Positions 1 to 7,196 of a stretch of DNA of 64,000 nt are shown in pieces. Both the position numbers and the translations under genes were made by a program. The DNA lies in the NCBI RefSeq assembly GCF_001676725.1, contig NZ_CP016172.1, positions 3,534,001-3,598,000 on the forward strand. The letters are read 5' to 3'. The notes beneath the pieces were generated by a model. The model saw only the letters and a list, made by a program, of their open reading frames with translations. It was not told where the DNA came from and ran no database searches. The stretch's first letter is position 1. The number at the start of each line of letters is the position of its first letter. The stretch is from Bordetella flabilis (GTDB taxonomy: Bacteria > Pseudomonadota > Gammaproteobacteria > Burkholderiales > Burkholderiaceae_B).

Positions 1-2
1 GT

Positions 3-224
3 TTCATCGTCGGGCTGATTGCGCGTGCGCTCATGCCAGGCGACCAATCCATGGGCATTATCCTGACATCCATCCTAGGCATCGTCGGTGCCGTGGTGGC
101 GGGTTTCATCGGCCGTACATTGGGCTGGTACGGGCCCGGAGAGCCGGCAGGATGGATTGCCGCCGTCGTCGGTGCCATCATTGTGCTCTTCGTGGTCGGC
201 ATGTTTACGCGTCGCCGCGCCTGA
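3..224 (+). CDS. GlsB/YeaQ/YmgE family membrane protein (5' end outside window)
   Basis: The frame is already open at the first base, so the start codon lies to the left of the window; the visible part is 73 codons. It shows the pattern of the small transglycosylase-associated/GlsB family: a first hydrophobic helix ending in FIVGLIARALMPGD, a second glycine-rich helix (ILGIVGAVVAGFIGR), and a third (VVGAIIVLFVVGMF) followed by a basic tail TRRRA. These are inner-membrane proteins of about 80-85 residues linked to general stress; their biochemical role is not settled. The next gene is convergent, and a strong hairpin terminator follows 30 bases after the stop. Family assignment is firm, function is not. 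Confidence 0.8.
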   Translation, partial: FIVGLIARALMPGDQSMGIILTSILGIVGAVVAGFIGRTLGWYGPGEPAGWIAAVVGAIIVLFVVGMFTRRRA

Positions 225-253
225 CATCGACGGCTCGCCGCCGTACCCGACCC

Positions 254-284
254 AAAGCGCTGCCGCCGGCAGCGCTTTGTTTTT
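254..284 (+). terminator. Rho-independent terminator after the GlsB-like gene
   Basis: A perfect 11-bp stem (AAAGCGCTGCC at 254-264 with GGCAGCGCTTT at 268-278) around a 3-base loop is followed by G and five T at 280-284. It sits 30 bases after the stop of the upstream plus-strand gene and ahead of the convergent flavoprotein gene. Confidence 0.85.
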
Positions 285-427
285 GGCGTCCGGTTCTGAC
301 ATTGCCTGCTCGCCCCGCCCATGCGGCTGCCCTGCCGCGGCGGCATGCGGCCGCCGCTCGAGGCAGCCGGCGGGCCATCCGGCGTGCCCGCCGCGGCCGG
401 GGCCGGCACGCCGCCACGCCAGCCAGG

Positions 428-1846
428 CTACGCGGCCGCACCCAGCGCGACACCGCCCTCGCGCACCTGCGCATCGGCATCGCGCAGCGCCGTCCGCAGC
501 CCTTCCTCCACCACGGGGTGGTAGAACGGCATCTCCAGCATGCGCGCCACGGTCAGCTCCTGCTGCAACGCCCAGGCCAGCAGGTGCGCCAGGTGCTCGA
601 CGCTCGGGCCCACCATTTCCGCGCCCAGGAAACGGCCCGTGGCACGGTCGGCGTACACGTGCAGGCGGCCCTTGTTCTTCAGCATCACGCGGGAACGGCC
701 CTGGTTGGCGAAGTCGACTTCTCCGGTCACGAACGTGCCTTCGGGCAGGCGGTTGAATGGCGTTCCAACTATCGCGATCTGAGGGTCGGAAAACACCACC
801 GCCATCGGCGCGCGCCGCCGTCCCGGACGGACGTCCGGAAAGCGCGCGGCGTTGTCGCCCGCGATGCGGCCTTCGTCCGAGGCTTCATGCAGCAGCGGCA
901 ATTCGTTGTTGGCGTCGCCCGCCACGAAAATGGATGAGCGGCCCGCCTGCATGGTGTAGCGGTCGAACTCCGGCACCCCGGCCGGGCTCAGCTTCAGGCT
1001 GGTGTTCTGCAAGGCCAGCCCGCCCAGGTTGGGACGGCGGCCGGTCGCCACCAGCACATAGTCGAAATGCTCGGTGCGCTCGGTGTTGTCCAGGGCCACG
1101 TAACGCACGCGGACCTGGTCGCCCTCGCGCGTCGTTTCCAGCACGCGCGCATCCGGATCCAGGTAGAACTCATCCTGGAAGGCCTTCTTCGCGCTGCGCC
1201 GCACCACCGGGTCGGTGATGCCGCCCACGCTGCCGCTGACGCCGAAGACGCGCACGCGCACGCCCAGCCGCGCCAGCGACTGCCCCAGCTCCAATCCGAT
1301 CACGCCGGGCCCGAACACGGCCACGCTGCGCGGCAGGTCATCCCAATAAAACACATCGTCATTGACGACCAGGCGGTCTCCCAGGGCCTGGAACGGCGGC
1401 GGCACCGCCGGCGTCGAACCGGTGGCGATCACGACGCTCTTGGCATGGATTTCGGTATGGTCGCCCACGCGCAGAACCGTATCGGAGACGAAGCTTGCAT
1501 AGCCGCGCAGCTTGTCCTCGGCCGGGATGTTTTCCACGCCTTCCAGAACGAAGCCCACGAAGCGGTCGCGTTCGCGCTTGACACGGTCCATGACCTCGCG
1601 TCCGTCCACGCGCACCTTGCCATCCAGGTGGACGCCGAAGGGGGCGCCATGCGCGGCGGCGTGCGCCGCCTCGGCGGCGGCGATGAGCAGCTTCGAGGGC
1701 ATGCAGCCGACGCGGGCGCAGGTGGTGCCGTATTGCCCGCCTTCGACGATGACGGCGCGCTTGCCGGCGGCCACGGCGGCGCGATAGGCGCCCAGGCCGG
1801 CAGTGCCGGCGCCAATCACGGCGACATCGGTATGCAAGGTTTTCAT
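428..1846 (-). CDS. lpd: Dihydrolipoamide dehydrogenase-like flavoprotein
   Basis: This 472-residue protein belongs to the class I pyridine nucleotide-disulfide oxidoreductases. The N-terminal FAD site is VAVIGAGTAGLGA (residues 8-20). The redox pair is C43/C48 in TTCARVGCMPSK. A second Rossmann motif (FGPGVIGLELG) and an ATGRRPN motif mark NAD binding and FAD contact. The C-terminal dimerisation domain has the acid-base pair H443 and E448 (YHPVVEE). The length equals that of known dihydrolipoyl dehydrogenases, which reoxidise lipoamide in 2-oxoacid dehydrogenase complexes. No E1, E2 or lipoyl-domain gene is nearby, and the redox box reads CARVGC rather than the usual CLNVGC, so it may be a stand-alone enzyme of the family. 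The hybrid peroxiredoxin gene lies upstream on the same strand; the 133-bp gap contains a hairpin. Confidence 0.85.
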   Translation of the reverse strand: MKTLHTDVAVIGAGTAGLGAYRAAVAAGKRAVIVEGGQYGTTCARVGCMPSKLLIAAAEAAHAAAHGAPFGVHLDGKVRVDGREVMDRVKRERDRFVGFVLEGVENIPAEDKLRGYASFVSDTVLRVGDHTEIHAKSVVIATGSTPAVPPPFQALGDRLVVNDDVFYWDDLPRSVAVFGPGVIGLELGQSLARLGVRVRVFGVSGSVGGITDPVVRRSAKKAFQDEFYLDPDARVLETTREGDQVRVRYVALDNTERTEHFDYVLVATGRRPNLGGLALQNTSLKLSPAGVPEFDRYTMQAGRSSIFVAGDANNELPLLHEASDEGRIAGDNAARFPDVRPGRRRAPMAVVFSDPQIAIVGTPFNRLPEGTFVTGEVDFANQGRSRVMLKNKGRLHVYADRATGRFLGAEMVGPSVEHLAHLLAWALQQELTVARMLEMPFYHPVVEEGLRTALRDADAQVREGGVALGAAA

Positions 1847-1932
1847 GCTTAATCCCTTATTGGTGCTCGAACGCGGGTACTCGTGCTCGTTGTGGACTTG
1901 CTGTCGTGGACGGCTCGTTGTGGACTGTGTGC

Positions 1933-1961
1933 CCTGCCCGGGAGCACGGCGCCCGGGCAGG
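1933..1961 (-). terminator. Hairpin downstream of the peroxiredoxin gene, possible terminator
   Basis: A perfect 10-bp stem (CCTGCCCGGG at 1933-1942 with CCCGGGCAGG at 1952-1961) lies 19 bases past the stop of the minus-strand peroxiredoxin gene. There is no T run on the minus strand after it, so it may only attenuate transcription or protect the mRNA end. Confidence 0.4.
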
Positions 1962-1979
1962 ATGGCGGACGCCGGCGCC

Positions 1980-2708
1980 TCAGGCGAAGCGCGCCTGCAG
2001 CGCTTCCAGGCCGCCGACCAGCGCGCCGTTGATGAACACTTGCGGAGCGGTGGACTGGCCGGACACGGCGCCGATGACCCGGCCGCGCACCTTGTTCTCG
2101 AGCGGAATCTCGATGGGTGCGTAGCCCTTGCTCTCCAGCAGAGCCTTGGCCTCGATGCAGAACGGGCACCCCGGCTTGGAAAACACGACGACCTGGTCAG
2201 GCTTGCGGGCCTCGGGCGCGAGGTAGTTCAACATCGTGTCGGCATCGGAGACTTCGAAAGGATCGCCTTCCTTCTCCGGTTCGATGAACATCTTTTCGAC
2301 CACGCCATCGCGCACCAGCATGGAATAGCGCCAGCTGCGCTTGCCGAAGCCCAGGTCGCGCTTGTCGACCAGCATGCCCATGCCGTCGGTGAAATCGCCA
2401 TTGCCGTCGGGCAGCAAGGTGATATTCGCCGATTCCTGGTCCTTGGCCCATTCGTTCATCACGAAAGTGTCGTTGACGGAAACGCAGACGATGCTGTCCA
2501 CGCCGTTGGCAAAGAACGCCGGCGCCAGCTCGTTGTAGCGCGGCAGGTGCGTGGAAGAGCAGGTCGGCGTGAAGGCGCCGGGCAGCGAAAAGACAACAAC
2601 GGTTTTGTTCTTGAAGATGTCATCCGACGAAACCTGCTTCCAGGTGTTGTTCTCGCGGACGGGGAAAGTGACGTTCGGGACACGTTGTCCTTCGCGGGCT
2701 TGCAGCAT
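1980..2708 (-). CDS. Hybrid peroxiredoxin-glutaredoxin (Prx5/Grx fusion)
   Basis: This 242-residue cytoplasmic enzyme reduces hydrogen and alkyl peroxides with glutathione. Residues 1-165 are a Prx5-type peroxiredoxin with the peroxidatic cysteine C50 in [12 protein letters not shown]. Residues 170-242 are a glutaredoxin with the dithiol site C181-P-F-C184, so the reductant is built into the same chain, as in Haemophilus PGdx. The start at 2708 is chosen because GGAGA lies 8 bases upstream and homologues begin [11 protein letters not shown]; an in-frame extension to 2798 would run through AT-rich promoter DNA. Its promoter region is unusually AT-rich and contains LysR-type dyads, so oxidative-stress control (for example by OxyR) is plausible but unproved. 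Confidence 0.93.
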   Translation of the reverse strand: MLQAREGQRVPNVTFPVRENNTWKQVSSDDIFKNKTVVVFSLPGAFTPTCSSTHLPRYNELAPAFFANGVDSIVCVSVNDTFVMNEWAKDQESANITLLPDGNGDFTDGMGMLVDKRDLGFGKRSWRYSMLVRDGVVEKMFIEPEKEGDPFEVSDADTMLNYLAPEARKPDQVVVFSKPGCPFCIEAKALLESKGYAPIEIPLENKVRGRVIGAVSGQSTAPQVFINGALVGGLEALQARFA

Positions 2709-2749
2709 CGGGGATTCTCCAATCGGTTGCGGCGTCATCGCCATATGTG

Positions 2750-2806
2750 AATAATAAATATTTGCTATCGATATATCCAATTTAATTATTCTTATCAATC
2801 GATAGC
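2750..2806 (-). promoter_or_regulatory. AT-rich promoter/operator region of the peroxiredoxin gene
   Basis: In otherwise GC-rich DNA this stretch is mostly A and T. It has an inverted repeat CTATCGAT (2765-2772) / ATCGATAG (2798-2805) and an ATT-N9-AAT dyad at 2785-2799 fitting the LysR T-N11-A rule. On the minus strand TTGGAT (2775-2780) is followed after 17 bases by TTATTA, a possible -35/-10 pair. OxyR is a candidate because of the gene controlled, but the ATAG-N7-CTAT pattern is not cleanly present. Confidence 0.4.
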
Positions 2807-2883
2807 CCTAGCCAATTGGGCCCCGGATACTGTCGCACCACTGTGATAACAGGTACGACCACGGCAAGGCGCAAGCCAGGCGA

Positions 2884-3084
2884 CTATACCGCTGCCGGGG
2901 TGTAGCCCGCACTCCGGATCGCCGCCTCCACGGCGGTTTTGTCCTCCGTGCCCGCGACCCTCACTGTATGACTGCGCAAGTCGGCCTGCACGGTCGCGCC
3001 TTCAACGGCCTGGCTGACTGCCTCGCCGATAACCTTGACGCAATGGTCGCAGGACATGTCCGGTACGTGATATTGCAACACCAT
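2884..3084 (-). CDS. copZ: Copper chaperone, heavy-metal-associated domain protein
   Basis: A 66-residue single HMA domain with the metal-binding motif MSCDHC (residues 10-15), the typical CopZ/Atx1 size and a beta-alpha-beta-beta-alpha-beta pattern ending SAGYTPAAV. Such proteins carry Cu(I) in the cytoplasm and hand it to the CopA ATPase. The start at 3084 has GAAGGAG six bases upstream; the frame stays open much further upstream but that would cross the copper promoters. It is transcribed divergently from copA, and a CueR-type operator lies between its -35 and -10, so it should be induced by copper together with copA. Confidence 0.92.
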   Translation of the reverse strand: MVLQYHVPDMSCDHCVKVIGEAVSQAVEGATVQADLRSHTVRVAGTEDKTAVEAAIRSAGYTPAAV

Positions 3085-3136
3085 GATGACTCCTTCAATA
3101 AAGCGGGCGAATCCGAACTGCCCGAGGAACGACTGC

Positions 3137-3167
3137 AGCTTACACCTTGCCATCGTGGTAAGGTCAA
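3137..3167 (-). promoter_or_regulatory. CueR-type promoter of copZ
   Basis: On the minus strand TTGACC (3162-3167) and TAAGCT (3137-3142) are separated by 19 bases, the over-long spacing of MerR-family promoters. The dyad ACCTT-N11-AAGGT (3144-3164) fills the spacer, the classic CueR arrangement in which the regulator twists the DNA when Cu(I) binds. Confidence 0.85.
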
Positions 3168-3191
3168 TACGACGAAAATCACTCGAACCCA

Positions 3192-3222
3192 TTGACCTTG
3201 CCATCATGGGAAGGTCAATACT
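3192..3222 (+). promoter_or_regulatory. CueR-type promoter of copA-cueR
   Basis: TTGACC (3192-3197) and AATACT (3217-3222) are 19 bases apart, with the dyad ACCTT-N11-AAGGT at 3195-3215 in the spacer. Expected transcription starts near 3229, 28 bases before the copA start. This second copy of the operator faces the opposite way from the copZ one; their centres are about 51 bp apart. Confidence 0.87.
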
Positions 3223-3256
3223 GCCCACATCGAGGACTTCCATAACCGAGCCGCCC

Positions 3257-5581
3257 ATGAATTCCGCACTCCCCCGCCACCGCATTGAACTGGCCATCGA
3301 AGGCATGAGCTGCGCATCCTGCGTCAGGCGCGTGGAGAACGCTTTGTCCGCCGTCCCTGGCGTGAGCGGCGCCAGCGTGAACCTGGCCACCCAGCGCGCA
3401 CGGATAGACTGGGAAAACGCCATCGGGAACACCCCAGACGCCCTGGTCGCCGCCATCGGCAAGGCCGGCTACACGGCCCGGCCCGTGGCCGACCCCGACG
3501 GGGAGTCCGCGCGGCAAGCCGCGGCGCGTCTGCAGGAGGCGCACCGCCTGGGCCGCCGCTTCGCCGTGGCGCTGTTGTTGACGGTGCCCGTTTTCGGCGT
3601 CGAGATGGGCGGCCATCTGGTTCCCGCGCTGCACCACTGGCTGGACATGCAGGTGGGGATGGGCACGCTCTGGCTGCTGCAAGCCGTATTGACGACGCTG
3701 CTGCTCGCCGGCCCCGGCCGGGACTTCTTCGCCAAGGGCGCCGTCGCCCTGGCACGCCGCGCGCCGGACATGAATTCCCTGGTGGCCCTGGGTGCGGGCA
3801 GCGCATGGCTCTACTCGATGGTGGCGACGCTGGCCCCGGCGTGGCTGCCCGAGTCGGCGCGGCATGTGTATTTTGAAGCCGCCGCGGTCATCGTGACGCT
3901 GATTTTGCTGGGACGGCTGCTGGAAGCGCGTGCCAAGGGCAAGACCGGCGCGGCCATCGCCCGGCTGGCATCCCTGCAGCCGCGCACCGCGCGCGTGCTG
4001 CGCGGCAACGACGCAGTGGATATTCCTATCGAAGAAGTGCGGGCGGGCGACCTGGTGCGGGTGCGCCCGGGCGAGAAGGTCGCCGTGGACGGCACGGTGG
4101 TCGAGGGCGGTTCCTACGTCGACGAATCCATGATTACCGGGGAATCGGTGCCCGTGGAAAAGACGCCGGGCGCCAGCGTGACCGGCGGCACCTTGAACAC
4201 CCGCGGCACGCTTACCGTCCAGGTGACGCATACGGGCGCGGAGACCGCGCTGGCTCGCATCGCCCAGATGGTGGAAAACGCCCAGGGCGCCAAGCTGCCC
4301 ATTCAGGGGCTGGTGGACAAGGTCACCTATCGCTTCGTGCCGGCCATCATGGGCCTGGCGCTGCTGACCTTCTTCGCCTGGATCATCGCCGCACCCGAAC
4401 CTGCCCTGCCGCAGGCACTGGTCCACGCCGTGGCAGTCCTGATTGTCGCGTGTCCGTGCGCCATGGGCCTGGCGACGCCCATGTCCATCATGGTCGGAAC
4501 CGGACGGGCGGCGGAGCTGGGTATCCTGTTCCGCCAGGGCGACGCGTTGCAGACCTTGCGCGACGTAAAGACCGTCGCCTTCGACAAGACAGGGACGCTC
4601 ACGCAGGGCAAGCCGGCGCTAACGGATATCGTGCTGGCCCCGGGCTTCGAGCGCGGGCCGGTGCTGTCCTGGGTGGCGTCGGTGCAGGCCGGCTCCGAGC
4701 ATCCGATCGCTTCCGCCATCGTCGCGGCTGCGCAGGAGTCGGCGCTCCATGTGGCCCCCGTCGCCGGCTTCCTGGCGATCACGGGCGCGGGCGTGCAAGG
4801 CGATGTCCAGGGGCGCCGCGTGCTGGTGGGTGCCGAACGCCTGATGCGGGAGCACGGCATCGAGGTGGGCGCGCTGGCCGGTACCGCCACCGCATGGGCG
4901 CAAGCCGGCAAGACGCCGGTCTATGCGGCCATCGACGGCACCGCGGCAGCCATCATGGCCATCGAGGATCCGGTCCGGCCGACGTCCGCGCAAGCCATCG
5001 CCGCGCTGCACGCGCTAGGCGTACGCACGGTCATGATTACCGGGGATAACCGGCACACCGCCCAGGCCGTCGCCGCGGCGCTGGGCATCGACGAGGTTCA
5101 TGCGGAGGTCCTGCCCGAGGGCAAGGTCCAGGCGGTGCAGCAACTGCGTGGGCCCGCCGATGCCGGCGCCCACCGCCCTTTGCTGGCCTTTGTCGGCGAC
5201 GGCATCAACGACGCGCCGGCTCTGGCGGCCGCGGATGTCGGCATTGCCATCGGCACCGGCACGGACGTGGCGATGGAAGCCGCCTCGGTGGTGTTGATGG
5301 CGGGCGACCCGGGCGGCGTGCCACGGGCCATGGCCATCAGCCGCGCCACACTGGCCAACGTGCGGCAGAACCTGTTCTGGGCCTTTGCCTATAACGTTGC
5401 GCTGATCCCGCTGGCCGCCGGCGCGCTGGCCTTGTTCCAGGGGCCATCCCTGTCCCCGGTGTTCGCCGCGGCGGCGATGGCGCTGTCCAGCGTGTTCGTC
5501 GTCGGCAATGCCCTGCGGCTCAGGAGCTTCCATCCCATCGGCGCCCCGGCGCCATCTTCGACAGGCGGGACCGCATCATGA
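3257..5581 (+). CDS. copA: Cu(I)-exporting P1B-type ATPase
   Basis: A 774-residue inner-membrane ATPase that pumps Cu(I) out of the cytoplasm. It has one N-terminal HMA domain (GMSCASC, C19/C22), then membrane helices, the actuator motif TGES, the CPC metal site in helix 6 (C399-P-C401), the phosphorylation site DKTGT (D443), the SEHP nucleotide motif and GDGINDAP near residue 647. The last helices carry FAYN and MALSS, the YN and MxxSS signatures of the copper subclass P1B-1. The start at 3257 follows the promoter at the right distance; an upstream in-frame ATG at 3083 lies inside copZ and before the promoter. The stop overlaps the cueR start by four bases (ATGA), so the two are translationally coupled. 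Confidence 0.96.
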   Translation: MNSALPRHRIELAIEGMSCASCVRRVENALSAVPGVSGASVNLATQRARIDWENAIGNTPDALVAAIGKAGYTARPVADPDGESARQAAARLQEAHRLGRRFAVALLLTVPVFGVEMGGHLVPALHHWLDMQVGMGTLWLLQAVLTTLLLAGPGRDFFAKGAVALARRAPDMNSLVALGAGSAWLYSMVATLAPAWLPESARHVYFEAAAVIVTLILLGRLLEARAKGKTGAAIARLASLQPRTARVLRGNDAVDIPIEEVRAGDLVRVRPGEKVAVDGTVVEGGSYVDESMITGESVPVEKTPGASVTGGTLNTRGTLTVQVTHTGAETALARIAQMVENAQGAKLPIQGLVDKVTYRFVPAIMGLALLTFFAWIIAAPEPALPQALVHAVAVLIVACPCAMGLATPMSIMVGTGRAAELGILFRQGDALQTLRDVKTVAFDKTGTLTQGKPALTDIVLAPGFERGPVLSWVASVQAGSEHPIASAIVAAAQESALHVAPVAGFLAITGAGVQGDVQGRRVLVGAERLMREHGIEVGALAGTATAWAQAGKTPVYAAIDGTAAAIMAIEDPVRPTSAQAIAALHALGVRTVMITGDNRHTAQAVAAALGIDEVHAEVLPEGKVQAVQQLRGPADAGAHRPLLAFVGDGINDAPALAAADVGIAIGTGTDVAMEAASVVLMAGDPGGVPRAMAISRATLANVRQNLFWAFAYNVALIPLAAGALALFQGPSLSPVFAAAAMALSSVFVVGNALRLRSFHPIGAPAPSSTGGTAS

Positions 5582-5967
5582 ATATCGGACAAGCCGCGGC
5601 GGCATCAGGCATCAGCGCCAAAATGATCCGTTACTACGAGAGCATCGGGCTGACAGCCGCGCCCTCGCGCACCGGTTCCGGATACCGCATCTACAACGAC
5701 AGCGACGTGCATACGCTGCGCTTCATCCGCCGCGCACGCGACCTGGGGTTTTCCATCGAGCAGATGCGCGACCTGCTCGCGCTATGGCGCGACCGCAGCC
5801 GCGCCAGCGGCGACGTCAAGCGTATCGCCATGGAACATGTCGCGGAGCTGGAGCGCAAGGCGCGGGCGCTTCAACAGATGGCCGACACCCTGCACCATCT
5901 GGCGGACCACTGCCATGGCGACGACCGGCCGGATTGCCCGATCATCGAAGAGCTGGTGGCCGGTTGA
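5578..5967 (+). CDS. cueR: Copper-responsive MerR-family regulator CueR
   Basis: A 129-residue MerR-type activator. Residues 1-70 form the winged helix-turn-helix ([21 protein letters not shown]), followed by the dimerisation helix. The metal loop contains C112 and C120 ([11 protein letters not shown]), the same numbering and spacing as the two Cu(I) ligands of E. coli CueR. It is the last gene of the copA operon, with a four-base overlap, and its two predicted operators stand in the copZ-copA intergenic region, so it should control its own synthesis. The next gene is convergent after 27 bases. Confidence 0.94.
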   Translation: MNIGQAAAASGISAKMIRYYESIGLTAAPSRTGSGYRIYNDSDVHTLRFIRRARDLGFSIEQMRDLLALWRDRSRASGDVKRIAMEHVAELERKARALQQMADTLHHLADHCHGDDRPDCPIIEELVAG

Positions 5968-5994
5968 GCCCCGCGCGCGACACAAATCCCGGAG

Positions 5995-6651
5995 TCAGGC
6001 CGGGACGCCCGTCCACTCGGAGGTGAACTCCCGGTAGTCCGGACGCTGCACCGCGGGAACGGCGCAGGCGGGCGTGCCTATGGCCAGGTAACCGAGGAAA
6101 CGGTAATCGAGCGGGTCGAAGCCCAGCGCTTCCTGCACTTCCTCGACATAGGTGCCCAGGCCGGTACTCCAGAACGCGCCGTAGCCCATCATATGGGCGG
6201 CGTTCAGGATATTCATGACCGCCGCGCCGGTGGCCAGCAATTGTTCCTGCTCCGGGATCTTGGTGTTGTCGTGGGCGATCTTCTGCGCCAGGGCGACGAA
6301 CAGCGGTACGCCGGCCATCCATTCCCGGACGGACTTTTCCTTTTCGGGCGTCATGCGCTTGTCGCCGCTGCGCTTGACCGCGTCGATCGCCACGTCCGCG
6401 AGCCGGCCGATGGCCTCGCCGCGTATCAGCTGAAAACGCCAGGGGCGCAGCGCGCCATGATCGGGCGCCGACATGGCGGCCTGCAGCATCTGGTCCACCT
6501 CCTCCTGGCGCGGGCCGGGACCGCGCAGGAATTTCATCGAACGTCGGCTCTGCAGCGCATGCAGGGGCGCGGACGTGGGGGTGGACGGGAGCCCCGTTGC
6601 GGAGGTCGATGGGACGGCGGATGTATCGGGGGATGTGTGGGTGATAGTCAT
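5995..6651 (-). CDS. Nitroreductase, YdjA-like
   Basis: A 218-residue FMN-dependent nitroreductase-fold protein. The core from about residue 36 has [12 protein letters not shown] at the FMN phosphate site, the region [20 protein letters not shown] and a GYGAFW motif near the middle, matching the short YdjA branch that reduces nitro compounds or quinones with NAD(P)H. The first 30 residues are a Ser/Thr/Pro-rich stretch not needed for the fold; the start at 6651 has only a weak ribosome site, so an internal start is possible. It lies 50 bases downstream of cadR on the same strand and may be co-transcribed with it. Its substrate is unknown. Confidence 0.85.
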   Translation of the reverse strand: MTITHTSPDTSAVPSTSATGLPSTPTSAPLHALQSRRSMKFLRGPGPRQEEVDQMLQAAMSAPDHGALRPWRFQLIRGEAIGRLADVAIDAVKRSGDKRMTPEKEKSVREWMAGVPLFVALAQKIAHDNTKIPEQEQLLATGAAVMNILNAAHMMGYGAFWSTGLGTYVEEVQEALGFDPLDYRFLGYLAIGTPACAVPAVQRPDYREFTSEWTGVPA

Positions 6652-6701
6652 ACTGGAAGGCAGCTCGATGGATGTCTGAGGCCGTACACGGCCGGGCGGA
6701 T

Positions 6702-7136
6702 TCAACCCAGGTGGGTGTGACGTTCGGGACGCTGCTCGACCTGCATTTCCGCCAGGCCGTGCAGGATCCCACAGTCCTCCGCGTGCGGACGGGCAGACGC
6801 GCAACGTTGCCGCAGAGCCGACAATTGGGCCTTGAGCTGGGTGAGCTCGGCAATGCGTTCGTCGACGTGTCGCATGTGGTCTTCGAAAATCTCGTTGATC
6901 GGGCCGCAGTCGGCGCCCTGGCTGTCCGCCAGGGTGAGGATCGCGCGGATTTCGTCCTGGGTCATGTCCAGCGCGCGGCAGTTGCGGATCAGGCGCAGGC
7001 GCTCCGCATGCAGCGGCCCATAGCTGCGATAGTTGTTGACGCCTCTTTCCGGGGCGGGCAGCAGGCCTTCCTTCTCGTAGTACCGCACCGTCTCGACGGT
7101 GGTGCCGGCCGCCTTGGCCAGTTCGCCGATCTTCAT
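6702..7136 (-). CDS. cadR: Cd(II)/Pb(II)-responsive MerR-family regulator
   Basis: A 144-residue MerR-type regulator beginning [20 protein letters not shown]. Metal-ligand candidates are C77 (ADCGPIN), C112 (RQRC) and C122 (EDCGIL), the three-cysteine layout of CadR and PbrR. The C-terminus ends in a short HTHLG tail rather than the longer His-rich tail of Pseudomonas CadR. It is divergent from the cadA ATPase, and the MerR-type dyad lies in the 60-base gap. It probably activates cadA on binding Cd, Pb or Zn and represses itself without metal. Cd versus Pb preference cannot be decided from sequence. Confidence 0.9.
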   Translation of the reverse strand: MKIGELAKAAGTTVETVRYYEKEGLLPAPERGVNNYRSYGPLHAERLRLIRNCRALDMTQDEIRAILTLADSQGADCGPINEIFEDHMRHVDERIAELTQLKAQLSALRQRCASARPHAEDCGILHGLAEMQVEQRPERHTHLG

Positions 7137-7158
7137 CAGTATCTCCAGAATCGAATAC

Positions 7159-7189
7159 TTGACCCTATAGTAACCCCAGGGTGTGGAAT
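7159..7189 (+). promoter_or_regulatory. MerR-type (CadR/PbrR) promoter of cadA
   Basis: TTGACC (7159-7164) and TGGAAT (7184-7189) are 19 bases apart; the spacer holds the dyad ACCCT-N11-AGGGT (7162-7182) with a CTATAGTAAC core close to published PbrR/CadR operators. The -10 box ends only seven bases before the cadA ATG at 7197. Confidence 0.83.
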
Positions 7190-7196
7190 GCCGGAC

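Noticed and set aside
3083..3256. Longer N-terminus for copA starting at 3083
   Set aside because: It would overlap copZ and run across both CueR promoters; the start at 3257 lies 28 bases after the predicted transcription start.
2884..3462. 192-residue version of the copper chaperone
   Set aside because: The extra 126 residues have no domain and would cover both metal promoters and part of copA; the HMA domain begins at the ATG at 3084 with a good ribosome site.
6672..7196. Longer N-terminus for cadA starting at 6672
   Set aside because: This stretch is antisense to cadR and lies upstream of the cadA promoter.
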